Assembly (NCBI RefSeq): GCF_000943545.1
Contig: NZ_JTHP01000015.1
Location: 32,416 to 96,415, forward strand
DNA length: 64,000 nt
Direction of reading: 5' to 3'
Origin: Paenibacillus terrae
GTDB lineage: Bacteria; Bacillota; Bacilli; Paenibacillales; Paenibacillaceae
Part shown: positions 1 through 9,031 of the stretch, one piece after another
How the letters are laid out: each line of letters begins with the position of its first letter
How positions within the stretch are numbered: the stretch's first letter is position 1
The notes under the pieces: generated by a model
Told to the model about the DNA's origin: nothing
The model's input: the letters and a program-made list of their open reading frames with translations, nothing else
Database searches by the model: none
Translations under genes and position numbers: made by a program

Positions 1-1552
1 CGACCGTTCCTTTCTTCGCCTTCATATCCTTCGAGGTGGAGAAGACCACTTTCCACTTGCCCTTATCCCAATCTTTGATCTGCAGGATAACCGGCTCTCC
101 GGACAGGTTATGATATACATACAATGTTTCTTTGCCTGAAGTGCGTTTAAATGCAGTTACGCTGGCAGAACCTGATTGGATCGGTTCCAAACTGTCGCTG
201 CGGAGGGCTTCATGTTCTTCCCTCAGACGGATGAGCGAGCGGTAGCTTTCCAGCAGGGAATCATCGTCCCGTAGCTGCGCTTCGACCGATACTTCACCTG
301 TGTTGTATTTCGGTTCCTCCCACGTCGTTTGGCCGGGGCCATCGCCTTTGTACCAGCGCATAGGCTCCCGTAGATACTCATCGGGCTTCTCTCCCTTCAT
401 GCCGATTTCTTCCCCGTAATAAAGGAACGGCTGCCCTGGCAACGTCAAGAGAATCGAAGCGGCCAGCTTGGCTTTTCGCACATCCCCGCCCAGCTCACTC
501 ATGATACGGGTCTGGTCATGGTTGCTCAGGAATGGAGCATCGAGTGCCGCCTTATTGTACGATTTATACAATTTAAGCGTTTTCTCGGCGAATGTCGCAA
601 TACCCTGATCCTGACCATTTTTTATAGAGTTCAAAATCGTTCCGCCCAGGTCAAAATTAAACAGGGAGTGAAGTGGTCCGTAGTAAGGAGCTATTGTCTC
701 CGGTTTGTCCCACACCTCCCCCGCTAGATATACATTTGGATTTACCTTCTCCATCTCGGAACGGAACTCATTCCACCACGCGATGTTTTTATCGGCACCC
801 TCCTTCGTCTGTCCTTTAAAAATGTGCATCGCCGCGTCAAGCCGGAACCCGTCTGCACCTTGCTGTAGCCAATACTTACCGACCTTGATCATTTCTTTGC
901 GAACTTCGGGATTGTCGAAGTTCAAATCCGGCATTCCCGACCAGAACGTGCCGTAGAAATACCCTTCACCATTCGGATTCTTATGCCATACCTGTTGTCC
1001 CCACGAGCCTTTTTCATCCAGATCCGTGTTCTTATCCGCCCATACGTAATAGTCGTGGTATTTGCTTTGCGGGTTGACGCTGCCCTCTTTGAACCAAGGG
1101 TGCTCACTACTCGAATGATTGATAACAAGGTCCATGATCACCTTGACGCCCTTTCGGTCTGCTTCTTTCATCAAGGTGCGGAAATCATTCAGATTCCCAT
1201 ACTGCGGGTCCACCTGATAGTAGTCGCTTACATCATATTTATGGTAGCTTGGAGACGGATTCAGGGGCATGAGCCAGAGGCCGCTGACCTGCAAATCCTT
1301 GCCCGAGCGGGGATTGCCGTCGTTTAAGTAATCAAGCTTTTGTGTAATTCCTTTCAAATCCCCGTGTCCGTCTCCGTTCGAATCATAAAAAGAATTAATA
1401 TAAATTTCATAAAACACGCCGCTTCCAGTAGAAATCGGAGGCTTATGTCCGTTCATTTCCTGCTCGGCCATTGCACCTGAAGCGAACATCGTGAGCATAG
1501 GCACCGTTAACATGGCGGTGGACAATCTTCTTAAGCGTTTGTTACATGTCAA
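1..1552 (-). CDS. Secreted alpha-amylase, GH13 (3' end outside window)
   Basis: The reading frame is open from a TTG start to the left edge, about 517 codons. An AAAGGAG ribosome site lies 10 bases before the TTG; the first in-frame ATG is 13 codons later. The N-terminus is a signal peptide: basic LTCNKRLRR, a hydrophobic stretch, then a probable cut after ASGAMA. The rest is a GH13 (beta/alpha)8 barrel: [17 protein letters not shown] near the start, DLVINHSS, nucleophile Asp in GFRLDAAMH, acid/base Glu in LAGEVWDKP, and the third carboxylate in FLSNHDQTR. Members hydrolyse internal alpha-1,4 links of starch outside the cell. The C-terminal beta domain is partly visible. The gene stands alone. 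Confidence 0.9.
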   Translation of the reverse strand, partial: MTCNKRLRRLSTAMLTVPMLTMFASGAMAEQEMNGHKPPISTGSGVFYEIYINSFYDSNGDGHGDLKGITQKLDYLNDGNPRSGKDLQVSGLWLMPLNPSPSYHKYDVSDYYQVDPQYGNLNDFRTLMKEADRKGVKVIMDLVINHSSSEHPWFKEGSVNPQSKYHDYYVWADKNTDLDEKGSWGQQVWHKNPNGEGYFYGTFWSGMPDLNFDNPEVRKEMIKVGKYWLQQGADGFRLDAAMHIFKGQTKEGADKNIAWWNEFRSEMEKVNPNVYLAGEVWDKPETIAPYYGPLHSLFNFDLGGTILNSIKNGQDQGIATFAEKTLKLYKSYNKAALDAPFLSNHDQTRIMSELGGDVRKAKLAASILLTLPGQPFLYYGEEIGMKGEKPDEYLREPMRWYKGDGPGQTTWEEPKYNTGEVSVEAQLRDDDSLLESYRSLIRLREEHEALRSDSLEPIQSGSASVTAFKRTSGKETLYVYHNLSGEPVILQIKDWDKGKWKVVFSTSKDMKAKKGTV

Positions 1553-1896
1553 AACATATCAACTCCTTTGATTGTTATGGATGCGTCTTCATTATAAAGA
1601 TAAAAAATCCAAGAAAGGGGGTATATTATTATCTATTTTGGTGGAAAATATCGCTCTTCTTGTTTTATCTCTGTATTTAACTGCAAATGATGAGGTGGCA
1701 TTTTCGAGCCATACAAGGAGATATCCTTCCCAGAAAGCTACTTTTAGACTACTTATCGTCATAATCAGAATCACTATAGAGTGCTATGAGAAGACTGAAT
1801 TGGCGATAAACCATAAAAAAACACCCCCACAGCATCTCTGCCGTAGAGGGGTGCTTCCCTTTCAAGGTAAATCAAGTACATCCATATATGTCCTAC
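1553..1896. other. Intergenic region upstream of the amylase
   Basis: No gene is seen in these 344 bases. On the minus strand a TATAAT hexamer (1591-1596) lies about 40 bases before the amylase start and is a candidate -10 box. No good -35 box sits at the right distance. The left part carries the terminator of the broken methyltransferase gene (1815-1853). Confidence 0.4.
1815..1853 (-). terminator. Terminator after the methyltransferase remnant
   Basis: A 6-bp GC-rich stem (CACCCC at 1822-1827 with GGGGTG at 1848-1853) is followed on the minus strand by seven T. The loop is long, about 20 bases. Confidence 0.5.
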
Positions 1897-2236
1897 TTAA
1901 GCGTGTTCCTTGATGGCTACGATGCGTAATCGGCTGGTGTCAGCCATCCATTGACCTTCCTGGACTATGGATGGCCTAACCTTTGCCTCAATGGCGCGGT
2001 AGATGCTGTCTGGCTCGCTTCACCATCTCCTCTGACAGGTCGAGACCTGTGGCTATTGCTCCGGCGGCTGCAATCTTGGCGGTCAAGTCCCCAGATTCGC
2101 AGCCCACATCTAGGATTCGCTCGCCCGGTCGGGGCTGCAGCAAGAACAAGGCCCCGCCTCCCAGCTCAGCTACTAAATTCAGCTTATCATCATACGTTCC
2201 CGAGTTCCAGTGATTGGTAAAGGGTTCGCTGCACAT
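1897..2236 (-). pseudogene. Class I SAM-dependent methyltransferase, internal deletion
   Basis: The start is well supported: AAAAGGAG before ATG at 2236. The N-terminal 80 codons contain the SAM-binding motif I (ERILDVGCESGDL) and the acidic loop GLDLSEEM, then a stop follows at 1988. A second frame immediately downstream encodes the usual C-terminal tail of the same family (WMADTSRLRIVAIKEHA) and stops at 1897. Such enzymes are about 250 residues, so roughly 130 central residues are missing and the frame is broken. The join lies near 1975-1990. The product is very unlikely to be active. Confidence 0.75.
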
Positions 2237-2296
2237 AGTCTCAGTCTCCTTTTTGCATGAATGATGTGCAGAAAAGAAATATCCACTTTCTGCCCT

Positions 2297-2443
2297 TCAA
2301 TCGATACCTCCGTTGGCACCCGAATCCGACTCGATCAGTTCAGTTTTCACCAGGATCGTGAGTATTTTCGATAGTAATGTGGGAGATAGACCCTGATTGA
2401 CGACATCTATTAAAGATCTTATATATCCATGATAACTACAATG
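2297..2443 (-). pseudogene. Possible Rrf2-type DNA-binding remnant
   Basis: One minus-strand frame reads LSPTLLSKILTILVKTELI followed by ESDSGANGGID and a stop. This resembles the recognition helix and wing of Rrf2-family regulators, where a GxxGG turn follows a helix rich in L, K and V. The frame has no start, closes upstream with a stop, and lacks the rest of the roughly 140-residue family. It could be a chance similarity; a profile search would decide. Confidence 0.3.
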
Positions 2444-2621
2444 TTATCAAACTGTCAAGAAGCTTTTCGAAGACGTCGCTTGACAAGCGTTCCGGATGTC
2501 AGAGCGGAATCGGTACACATTCACATTTCTTATTATTCCCGGTTACTTAGGTCCACGCATGGCGCACAGGGATCTCCCGCATTATCATTTTGCGCATAGG
2601 TTCCTCGCCGCTTGTAATCAG

Positions 2622-2654
2622 CAGAAGAGACCCACATCACGTAGATCTCTTCTG
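2622..2654 (-). terminator. Hairpin directly after czcD
   Basis: A perfect 9-bp inverted repeat (CAGAAGAGA / TCTCTTCTG) with a 15-base loop begins 10 bases after the czcD stop codon. There is no T run on either strand, so termination would be weak; it may act as a 3' stabilising hairpin. Confidence 0.35.
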
Positions 2655-2663
2655 AGTTTCTTG

Positions 2664-3677
2664 CTAGTGATGTTCAATATGACACGGGATTCCCGGTCTA
2701 TCAATCTGTATTGTAATATGCTTGATCTCGTATCGTTCTTTCAACAACCTCTGTGCCCGCTCCAGCACAACACTGTTATACTTTGGATCTTGAATGATGA
2801 TATGGCAACTCAGCAACGGAACATCTGATGATAACGCCCATACATGAAGGTCGTGCACTTCTACAACATACTCAAGATCAAGTAGGGATTGCTTAATTTG
2901 ATCTGTGTTCATATTCAGCGGCGTACCTTCCATCAGAGTATGAATAGAATCCCGTGTTACCCGATAAGCACTGATAATCACCAGAACCGCCACCAAAATA
3001 CTGGCGATCGGATCAGCCAAATTCCAGCCGAAGAACATAATCAGCAATGCCGCCACAATCGCACCTACAGAACCTAACAAATCCCCTATTACATGTAGAA
3101 AGGCACTGCGAATATTGAGGTTTTCAGATGTATCTCCTCTCATAAGGATAAAAGCAGCAGCTATATTGACGAGCAAGCCAAGCACTGCGATGATCAGCAT
3201 TCCTGAAGTCATGATTCCAGGCGGGTCAGAAATCCGTTTGAAAGCTTCCCAGAAAATGTAAATCGATATCAGGGCAAGCGCTAAGCCATTAATAAAAGCG
3301 GCCAGTACTTCAAATCGTTTGTATCCAAACGTCTTTGACATGCTCGCTTGCCGTTGTCCCCAGGTCATCGCCAGATAACTTAACCCCAATGCACCCGCAT
3401 CACTCAACATATGCCCCGCATCAGATAATAGTGCCAGGCTGTTCGTAAGTAATCCACCAATAAATTCAATGATCATATAACCAGCAATTAAAAAGAATGA
3501 TAACTTTAGAGCATTTTTGTTCGCTCCATGTCCATGAGAATGCCCGTGGCTATGGGAATGCCCATGCCCGTGAGCATGTGAATGCTCACTGCCTTTAGAA
3601 TGATTATGTTGATGATGTTGGTTGCAGTCATGTTCGCATGCCGTATTATGGTCGTGTGTGTGACTTTTTTTACTCAT
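2664..3677 (-). CDS. czcD: Zinc/cadmium cation-diffusion-facilitator exporter
   Basis: The 337-residue protein is a CDF exporter that moves divalent metal ions out of the cytoplasm against protons. Residues 4-55 are a histidine-rich tail of HGHSHSHGHSHGHG type, a cytoplasmic metal sensor or sink. Six membrane segments follow. The transport site is visible as HxxxD pairs in TM2 (HMLSD) and TM5 (HVIGD), the Zn-type arrangement. The C-terminal cytoplasmic domain ends with further His residues (IPCHIEHH). The start follows a purine-rich GAGGAGAGGG stretch. A strong SmtB/ArsR-type operator lies 47 bases upstream, so induction by zinc or cadmium is expected; no ArsR gene is next to it. Confidence 0.93.
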   Translation of the reverse strand: MSKKSHTHDHNTACEHDCNQHHQHNHSKGSEHSHAHGHGHSHSHGHSHGHGANKNALKLSFFLIAGYMIIEFIGGLLTNSLALLSDAGHMLSDAGALGLSYLAMTWGQRQASMSKTFGYKRFEVLAAFINGLALALISIYIFWEAFKRISDPPGIMTSGMLIIAVLGLLVNIAAAFILMRGDTSENLNIRSAFLHVIGDLLGSVGAIVAALLIMFFGWNLADPIASILVAVLVIISAYRVTRDSIHTLMEGTPLNMNTDQIKQSLLDLEYVVEVHDLHVWALSSDVPLLSCHIIIQDPKYNSVVLERAQRLLKERYEIKHITIQIDRPGIPCHIEHH

Positions 3678-3723
3678 CTACCTGCCCTCTCCTCTATAAA
3701 ATTCTGATGATTCACAATCAAAT

Positions 3724-3751
3724 TAATATATGAGCACTTATTCATATATTA
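3724..3751. promoter_or_regulatory. SmtB/ArsR/CzrA-type operator of czcD
   Basis: Perfect 10-bp arms TAATATATGA and TCATATATTA flank the 8-base spacer GCACTTAT. The core ATGAGCACTTATTCAT closely follows the known SmtB/CzrA operator plan (ATGAA N6 TTCAT). It lies just upstream of czcD, where a metal-sensing repressor would block transcription. Confidence 0.7.
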
Positions 3752-3872
3752 TAAGTAATACAAATGTAATCCGCAAGAATAATATGAAATGTGAACAGTT
3801 GTATTTTTTGATTGCCATGTCTCGTTTTATTATTGAACTCACGGGCTTGTCTTTGTTAAAGCGCCGCTTGAG

Positions 3873-4148
3873 TCAAGCTCTGTTGATTCGGTTTTTAATT
3901 AGTGTGACAGCTACGATCAATAGTAGAGGAAGAACGTATGCCAGATTATTGAATAAGGTCCAAACCACGTATCCGTCTTTGTTAAAGGGCGCTTGATCGT
4001 GGTACATGGTAACCGAGAGAAGTAAGCAGATATATGCTATGGGAATTGTTGGAGTTCCATTTACCATTACGATAATCTTTCCATCCAGCAGAGCAGCCAC
4101 AGCGGTATCTGGCCGTTCGGTGTAGCGCACCTGAGGAAAAGGAGGATA
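3873..4148 (-). pseudogene. Spore germination receptor remnant (GerAA/GerAB chimera)
   Basis: The frame begins right after a stop codon and reads PPFPQVRYTERPDTAVAAL then LDGKIIVMVNGTP, the conserved core of GerAA-type germinant-receptor subunits (about 500 residues when intact). After NGTP the sequence no longer fits GerAA. It becomes a hydrophobic helix, a short loop and a second helix ending LIKNRINRA, which resembles the end of a GerAB permease subunit. I infer a deletion that joined the middle of an A gene to the end of a B gene. No start codon or ribosome site is present. Confidence 0.55.
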
Positions 4149-4150
4149 CT

Positions 4151-4180
4151 AAAAAAGCTTGAGGACAAGTCCTCAAGCTT
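4151..4180 (-). terminator. Strong terminator before the germination-gene remnant
   Basis: A perfect 12-bp inverted repeat (AAGCTTGAGGAC / GTCCTCAAGCTT) is followed on the minus strand by six T. It would end transcripts from the small ORF at 4258-4353, and it abuts the Ger remnant. Confidence 0.75.
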
Positions 4181-4257
4181 CATGGAACAAAATATGCGCT
4201 TAATTCATCCGTTCATTAACGACCAAGATAATCAACTCCACTACTCCACTAGAGGGT

Positions 4258-4353
4258 TTACATGCAAATCCTGATCTGCTTCGGTGAAAGCCCAGCGGGT
4301 AAAGGCAGGCTAATCCACTTGCCTGTCTCCCAATTCATTATGTTTTTGATCAT
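4258..4353 (-). CDS. Possible small protein of 31 residues, unknown
   Basis: A strong AAAGGAGG ribosome site lies 9 bases before ATG and leads into MIKNIMNWETGKWISLPLP, ending ...QIRICM after 31 codons. A good terminator follows about 80 bases downstream. I recognise no family. The strong start signal and its own terminator argue for expression, but the short length also fits a 5' stub left by a deletion, which is common in this part of the window. Confidence 0.4.
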   Translation of the reverse strand: MIKNIMNWETGKWISLPLPAGLSPKQIRICM

Positions 4354-4513
4354 GGGCTAACTCCTCCTTTATGAAGGGTCTGATCGACATACACCAACTA
4401 TTCCATTCCCTTCCACATTTTGATTATAAATGACTATCAATTACTGGAGTATAGGCGCCTGTCCATGTCCCAAATTTGCATAATCTTCGCTTGCAAAGAG
4501 GCTAACACGGTTA

Positions 4514-5371
4514 TTATTCAAATATCAAACCGTATTTTACAAAGCTTTTATACAATCCATCTTCCTCAACGTTGTCAGTAATATCATCTGCAATTTCCAT
4601 CAAACCCGGCTTTGCATTACCCATAGCAATGCCTAGGGCGCAATATTCGAGCATCTCGGCATCGTTCATTCCATCTCCAATGGCAATCGTCTGTTCCTGG
4701 GGCAGGCCCAAATGATTCAGCAAATCAGCAATAGCGATTGCCTTGTGAATACCAGGAATCATCATTTCCCCACTGTCCTTACCAAAGATCGGAACGGTGC
4801 ACTGGATGACCTCAAATTTCCCCTGGAATTCTTCCTTGATGCGTTCAAAGGGTACATCACTTTCCAGAAAGCAAACCTTATTGACATCGTCTTTATACAA
4901 ATCAGTCTCTCCATATGTCAAACCCGCGATAAATGGGTGGGGGGAACGCTCCATTTTTTCTCTGGCCACAGGGTCGTTCTCAACATCTCCATAGATCCGC
5001 CTCTCCAGATGAGGTCTTAATTTCTGGCTAGCATAGAGCGCCGAATTGGACTCCAGATAAAAATCAATTCCATGTGTATTAAAGAAATCCACCATTTGCC
5101 GAACATCCTCAGGCGTGACTTTTTTATGATAAAGAATCTCATCTCCGGATTCTACATATCCCCCTCCTGCTCCAATGAGACCATCAAATCCGATATTCCA
5201 AATAGCGTCGTAGATTTCAGCTTTCGAACGACCTGTACACAGATAAAGAAGATGACCATTCTCGCGTGCTATTTTGCAGGCTTTTTGTGCCGATTCAGGC
5301 ACCATACCGTCATCACCGACAAGTGTTCCATCAATGTCGATAAATACAATTTTTTGAGTATCTCTATCCAT
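4514..5371 (-). CDS. HAD-superfamily sugar phosphatase, Cof type
   Basis: The 285-residue cytoplasmic protein has all HAD motifs: nucleophile and acid/base Asp in FIDIDGTLVGDDG (residues 10-22), Thr in LCTGRSK, a conserved Lys upstream of motif IV, and the magnesium-binding GDGMNDAEML near residue 233. The large C2-type cap places it in the Cof/YidA group, which dephosphorylates sugar phosphates and related small molecules. Its promoter shares an 18-of-20-base element with the promoter of the 6-phospho-beta-glucosidase at 24829-26247, suggesting co-regulation with sugar use. The true substrate cannot be read from sequence. Confidence 0.88.
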   Translation of the reverse strand: MDRDTQKIVFIDIDGTLVGDDGMVPESAQKACKIARENGHLLYLCTGRSKAEIYDAIWNIGFDGLIGAGGGYVESGDEILYHKKVTPEDVRQMVDFFNTHGIDFYLESNSALYASQKLRPHLERRIYGDVENDPVAREKMERSPHPFIAGLTYGETDLYKDDVNKVCFLESDVPFERIKEEFQGKFEVIQCTVPIFGKDSGEMMIPGIHKAIAIADLLNHLGLPQEQTIAIGDGMNDAEMLEYCALGIAMGNAKPGLMEIADDITDNVEEDGLYKSFVKYGLIFE

Positions 5372-5452
5372 TAGTATGCTGTCTCCCTTGTTTAAACGAA
5401 TGATGTTTTATGAGATGATTGTCGTTATGTTCTACAATTACACTGTAATTTG

Positions 5453-5472
5453 TGTAACGCATTACATGTCAA
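5453..5472 (-). promoter_or_regulatory. Promoter/operator element of the HAD gene
   Basis: On the plus strand it reads TGTAACGCATTACATGTCAA. Read on the minus strand this is a perfect -35 TTGACA followed by a near-palindrome GTAATGCGTTAC in the spacer. A weak -10 (TACAGT) sits 19 bases on. The same element occurs at 26350-26369. Confidence 0.5.
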
Positions 5473-5600
5473 ATCTTTTTTTGATCTCCGAACGGGATCA
5501 TCATTATGTTCTTTGGTACTTTAAACCTGGCTGCTCGACAACTTCTAGTAAATGAAGCTCTTTCCTGAGACTCGGAGAAGCAACTTATATCGTTAAAACA

Positions 5601-5623
5601 AAAAAAGCCGCCAAAATGGCGAC
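5601..5623 (-). terminator. Terminator of the DUF1349 gene at 5635
   Basis: A GC-rich stem (GCCGCCA / TGGCGAC, one wobble pair) is followed by seven or more T on the minus strand, just after the stop codon at 5635. Confidence 0.75.
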
Positions 5624-5634
5624 TTCTTTTATGC

Positions 5635-6231
5635 CTAAAACCTGCTATCCTCATTGGGAATCGTTAAGTTTAAATATTTAAAATTGACCCGGCAACCTGA
5701 TCCCATTGGTGACTGGGCCAGTGCACCTGCTATAAACTGATCAGCAATTTCCATTCCAAAGTAGCGGACTAACTTCCAATCCTCACCATCGGGCGAATAG
5801 TAAAATGAAATAATGCTCCCAATTTTCGTGATTCTTAAATGTGGGTTATCAACCACAACGCGCTCAGAATTACAATCATCGGAGGAGCCATTCTTTGTTA
5901 CAACAGACACAATCGTAGCATAATCACCGTTAAATTCATAACATAGTTTAGCCCAATTGTTCTCGTCCGCCATCAACATTAAGCACCCTGAATCATAAAG
6001 ATGACGCATGTCTACCTGAAGCTGTGTCGTAAGCTGAAATGACGTATCAACCTGGAGATGTAGGAAAGGAGCCGAATGGGCTACATGCTTTCCTCCAGGA
6101 TCCTTGAAAAAATCAACTTTAGCCGGTGCATCAATGATCAATCCATCTTCTTTGGTGTATTCCCAGTGCTCGGGTTCATTCATCCACTTCAAATTTTCTC
6201 TTATCTCAGGCTGAAACAAATTATAACTCAT
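5635..6231 (-). CDS. DUF1349 protein (concanavalin-like fold)
   Basis: I chose the ATG at 6231 (MSYNLFQPEIRENLKW) because GGGGGA lies 9 bases before it; a longer frame to 6294 lacks a ribosome site. The 198-residue protein is cytoplasmic, with no signal peptide. It shows the DUF1349 pattern: WMNEPEHWEY, DFFKDPGGKHVAHSAPFL, CLMLMADENNWAKLC, and the closing FYYSPDGEDWKLVRYF. The fold is a jelly roll like that of lectins and glycanases; the biochemical role is not established. A second, diverged member is at 38040-38639. Confidence 0.8.
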   Translation of the reverse strand: MSYNLFQPEIRENLKWMNEPEHWEYTKEDGLIIDAPAKVDFFKDPGGKHVAHSAPFLHLQVDTSFQLTTQLQVDMRHLYDSGCLMLMADENNWAKLCYEFNGDYATIVSVVTKNGSSDDCNSERVVVDNPHLRITKIGSIISFYYSPDGEDWKLVRYFGMEIADQFIAGALAQSPMGSGCRVNFKYLNLTIPNEDSRF

Positions 6232-6457
6232 ATGAATGCATTCCCCCATTTGAATTAATCTGTATAAATATAATCCCATTATACTTACATCCATTTCGCT
6301 TATAAATATAATATAAGTGCTGGATCATATAATAATAAGGAAATGAAAGGGACCATTTATTAGTTCGTAATAACTTAATTATTGAGGAAGGAGTTTTTCT
6401 TTTCTTTTTGAACTTGAAGTATTGTATTGGCTTACCTACTTGTGGGCTCAACTTAGC

Positions 6458-7799
6458 CTAATTTATTTTCACGAGATTCCATTGCTGATTGGAGCCCCCA
6501 TTATCGGCCCATTGATTGACTGCCGCACCTGCGGTTACAGCCCCCTGATTAACATCCATCGTCAGGCCACTATTGCGGTTAACCAGAACAAGGTAGCCCC
6601 CGACGTCTACCGGCAGCCACTGCTGGTTATTATTTCCATTATCCTGCCACTGGATCAGGGAGGCCCCCCCTTGAATGGAGCTTTGATTTACATCCAGCAG
6701 CAAGCCACTGCCGACGTTCCGAAGCTTGTAAAAACCTTTTCCTGTCGCTTCCAGCTTCCATTGCTGGTTGGTTCCTCCGTTATCATTCCACTGAACAATC
6801 GAAGCACCGCCCGTGGTCGATGCTCCGTTCACATCCAATGCGAGACCACTCTTGCGGTTGATCAGCTTATAGATGGCATTGGAATCGTATCCGATGCTGT
6901 CCATGTAAGACATGCCGGATATGACGTAGGTCGTGACCGAACCCGCTTTTGCTGTTACTGTTAACTTTTTGTCCTGTACCGCGATGTTCGCCAGTGTCTT
7001 GAGATTCTCGCTGGAGGATGTCCGGAACACCTGGGCAGACGCACCTGTCGAAGTAAAGCGGCTCAGATCATACGTAACGGTCGTATCTGTAGGTTCTGAA
7101 TTGGTGATTACCAAAACAAGTTTGCCTGAAGATGCATCGTAAGCGGCAAGCGTATTGGCGTCAGTCATACCGATGATTTTGTACCCCGGGCGAATGAACT
7201 TACTGTAATTGCCCATCACATAATATTTCTGATTCACAGTGTAGCTGGTCGTCTGTGTGTCATTAAGTACGTTCTTCAAAAATCCCCATCCCTCAGCACT
7301 GTCAACTGCCTGCCAGTAAACCCAGGCACTTGCGCCCATATTGCGTATGTCCTTTAGGATCGTCCGTGACATCGTCAATCCACTGGCGTCCCCGTCCCCA
7401 TACTCGGAAGTCCATAGATGTTTGTTGTCCGAGGTGGCCCCATTGCGAAGCGCCGTTCGGTTGTTCCCCCCATACGTATGGGTATTGATCTGCGCGATGG
7501 CCGACTTCACAGCCGGGCTGTATCCGGCGAAGGAAGTGGTTGAATCCTCCAAATTGTATTCCTCCGGTGCGCTATGCAGAGCCTTTAAGGAGGCCATAAT
7601 TCGTGGCATTATAGGATTGGTAGATATACAGATTGGACTCGCTGCTATTGGTAAAAGCCGAGATTGTATAAACACTTGTTGCTGCACTCGCTGTATTTGG
7701 GCTTATAATGCCGCACAGAATCATTGCTGTAAGAAATACGATGAATACTGACTCGCGTGTTTTCAATAACCATGTGCGTTCTTTCATAACAGTTAACAT
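6458..7799 (-). pseudogene. GH43 start fused out of frame to GH30 galactanase end with CBM13
   Basis: The first 75 codons (AAAGGAG before ATG at 7799) encode a signal peptide ending NTASAA and then TSVYTISAFTNSSESN...YGLLKG, which I recognise as the start of secreted GH43 arabinosidase/xylosidase proteins. A stop follows at 7572. A different frame continues from about 7570 with SAPEEYNLEDSTTSFAGY, the middle of a GH30 endo-beta-1,6-galactanase. It includes the nucleophile in LWTSEYGDGD, but the N-terminal half of that barrel is absent. The last 130 residues are a ricin-type lectin domain (CBM13) with three QxW repeats (NQQWKL, NQQWLP, NQQWNL). A deletion joining two neighbouring glycosidase genes explains this. 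Confidence 0.75.
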
Positions 7800-7918
7800 A
7801 GAGCTCTCTCCTTTACGCTAGATGATGGCCAGCTTTGGTTTCCAACGCTTCACTTCCTGGGGTTCTAACATGTGATCATATGACATACCCTCCTTTTACA
7901 GAACGGAAGTTTATAAAA

Positions 7919-7932
7919 TGTAAGCGATTGCA
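7919..7932 (-). promoter_or_regulatory. Catabolite-responsive element (cre)
   Basis: TGTAAGCGATTGCA fits the Bacillus cre consensus for CcpA (TGNAARCGNWWWCA) at every fixed position. It lies 120 bases upstream of the chimeric glycosidase gene, as expected for glucose repression of a polysaccharide-degrading enzyme. Confidence 0.65.
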
Positions 7933-8107
7933 TTAATATTGTTATTAGGCTTCTGTCTGGTTCACACTATCCCAGATGACTGAATTTTACTTCAATTATT
8001 ATATACCACGTTTTTTTGTATTTTCACTCTGCACAAGCCGCGTACTGCAACTGTTAGAAATAGAAAGTATCATCGTACTCTTCACCAAGGGCTTACCATT
8101 TATTCAT

Positions 8108-8432
8108 TTAACACTTGCATACCATCAACAGATTTCCGTCAGGGTCCTGAAAGTTAAACCATTGGTCATGCTCTATGGTTGTCGTTATATTTACATTTTT
8201 AGATTGTATAAATGCATAGGCTTCTTCAATATTATGAGTATCTATGATTCTCGGCATAGATTTTGCTGTCCAGCACAATACGTGTTCCATTCATCGGAAC
8301 GATGTACAAATGTCCAAATAAAATCTCTCCATCCGCAGACAACCCCAATATCTCGCAGTACCAATCGCGCGCTTTTTCAATGTCACTGACAGGGATAAAC
8401 ACAGTACCAATTTGATTTAAAATGGGATTCAT
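8108..8432 (-). pseudogene. Glyoxalase/VOC-fold protein, frameshifted
   Basis: A strong GGAGGGG site precedes ATG at 8432. The first frame gives NQIGTVFIPVSDIEKARDWY and ends GTRIVLDSKIYAENHRYS. A second frame carries the rest: PRIIDTHNIEEAYAF and HDQWFNFQDPDGNLLMVCKC, stopping at 8108. Together they make a standard VOC protein of about 120 residues in which a few codons and the reading frame are lost near 8245-8275. VOC proteins are metal-dependent enzymes or drug-binding proteins; this one is probably dead. Confidence 0.7.
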
Positions 8433-8526
8433 GCAATCCCCTCCTTTTCGATAAACTCGTCTTTGGTTACGCTTATGATAGCCCATATTGTGGAATTTGC
8501 AAAAGTTTGTTTTCGAACAGCATAAC

Positions 8527-8564
8527 TAAAAATAGCCCCGGCAAAATTATCCTGCCGGAGGCTA
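8527..8564 (-). terminator. Terminator of the small gene at 8597
   Basis: A stem TAGCC-CCGGCA / TGCCGG-AGGCTA with one bulge is followed by five T on the minus strand. Confidence 0.7.
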
Positions 8565-8596
8565 TCATCTATTTTATAACATCATATCATGACTAA

Positions 8597-8890
8597 TCAT
8601 TCTGGGTATTGAGGCTTGGTCACGTTATTGGGAACAGATTCGTCATAAACGTCCTGGCCGGGATAATCCCGAACTTCCTCCTCATGCAACTCATGATTTT
8701 CATAATCAAAACGATGCGCGGTTCTCTGATCCACTCGCCACGGCGAGCTTTTTCCAAGAGATTCAGACATCAGAGCTGAACCGTAAGGACCTTCAGGGAA
8801 CTCTTCAAGAACCAGATCATTTCGCTGTGACTCCACCGTAGATACATCGGTATACTCTTGCCTTTCTTCCTGCAAAAATTTATCCTTCAT
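8597..8890 (-). CDS. Small acidic protein, unknown
   Basis: GGGAGGGG before ATG supports the start. The 97-residue protein is very hydrophilic and rich in Glu, Asp and Tyr, with no signal peptide or membrane segment (for example EVRDYPGQDVYDESVPNN). It looks like an unstructured cytosolic protein of the kind often seen in Paenibacillus and Bacillus, but I cannot name a family or function. It has its own terminator. Confidence 0.6.
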   Translation of the reverse strand: MKDKFLQEERQEYTDVSTVESQRNDLVLEEFPEGPYGSALMSESLGKSSPWRVDQRTAHRFDYENHELHEEEVRDYPGQDVYDESVPNNVTKPQYPE

Positions 8891-9031
8891 CGTTGCCCCT
8901 CCCTATCCGCTTTGAGATGATCAAAGCAAGCTTATTTTGAGCGAAAACGAATTTATGTATGCATGATGTTTGAAAAGCACTGCGTTTCAGGCTCTGATTC
9001 AGGTTTGGTTCTGTTGCAATAAATTTCTTCT

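Larger units (their letters stand above)
2237..2663. other. Intergenic region with a possible regulator remnant
   Basis: This 427-base stretch has no intact gene. It holds a short stretch that reads like a winged-helix fragment (2297-2443) and a hairpin just after czcD (2622-2654). I see nothing else. Confidence 0.5.

Noticed and set aside
1540..1552. TTGACATGTAA at the amylase start as a third copy of the HAD/GH1 operator
   Set aside because: Only the first 11 bases agree, the palindromic part is absent, and it lies inside the first codons of the gene.
3535..3610. Short tandem repeat in the czcD region
   Set aside because: It is the His-codon-rich tail of the metal exporter, a normal feature of CDF proteins, not an independent repeat.
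6422..6964. A 180-codon plus-strand frame across the CBM13 domain
   Set aside because: The opposite strand encodes three clear QxW lectin repeats; this frame reflects their repetitive codons.
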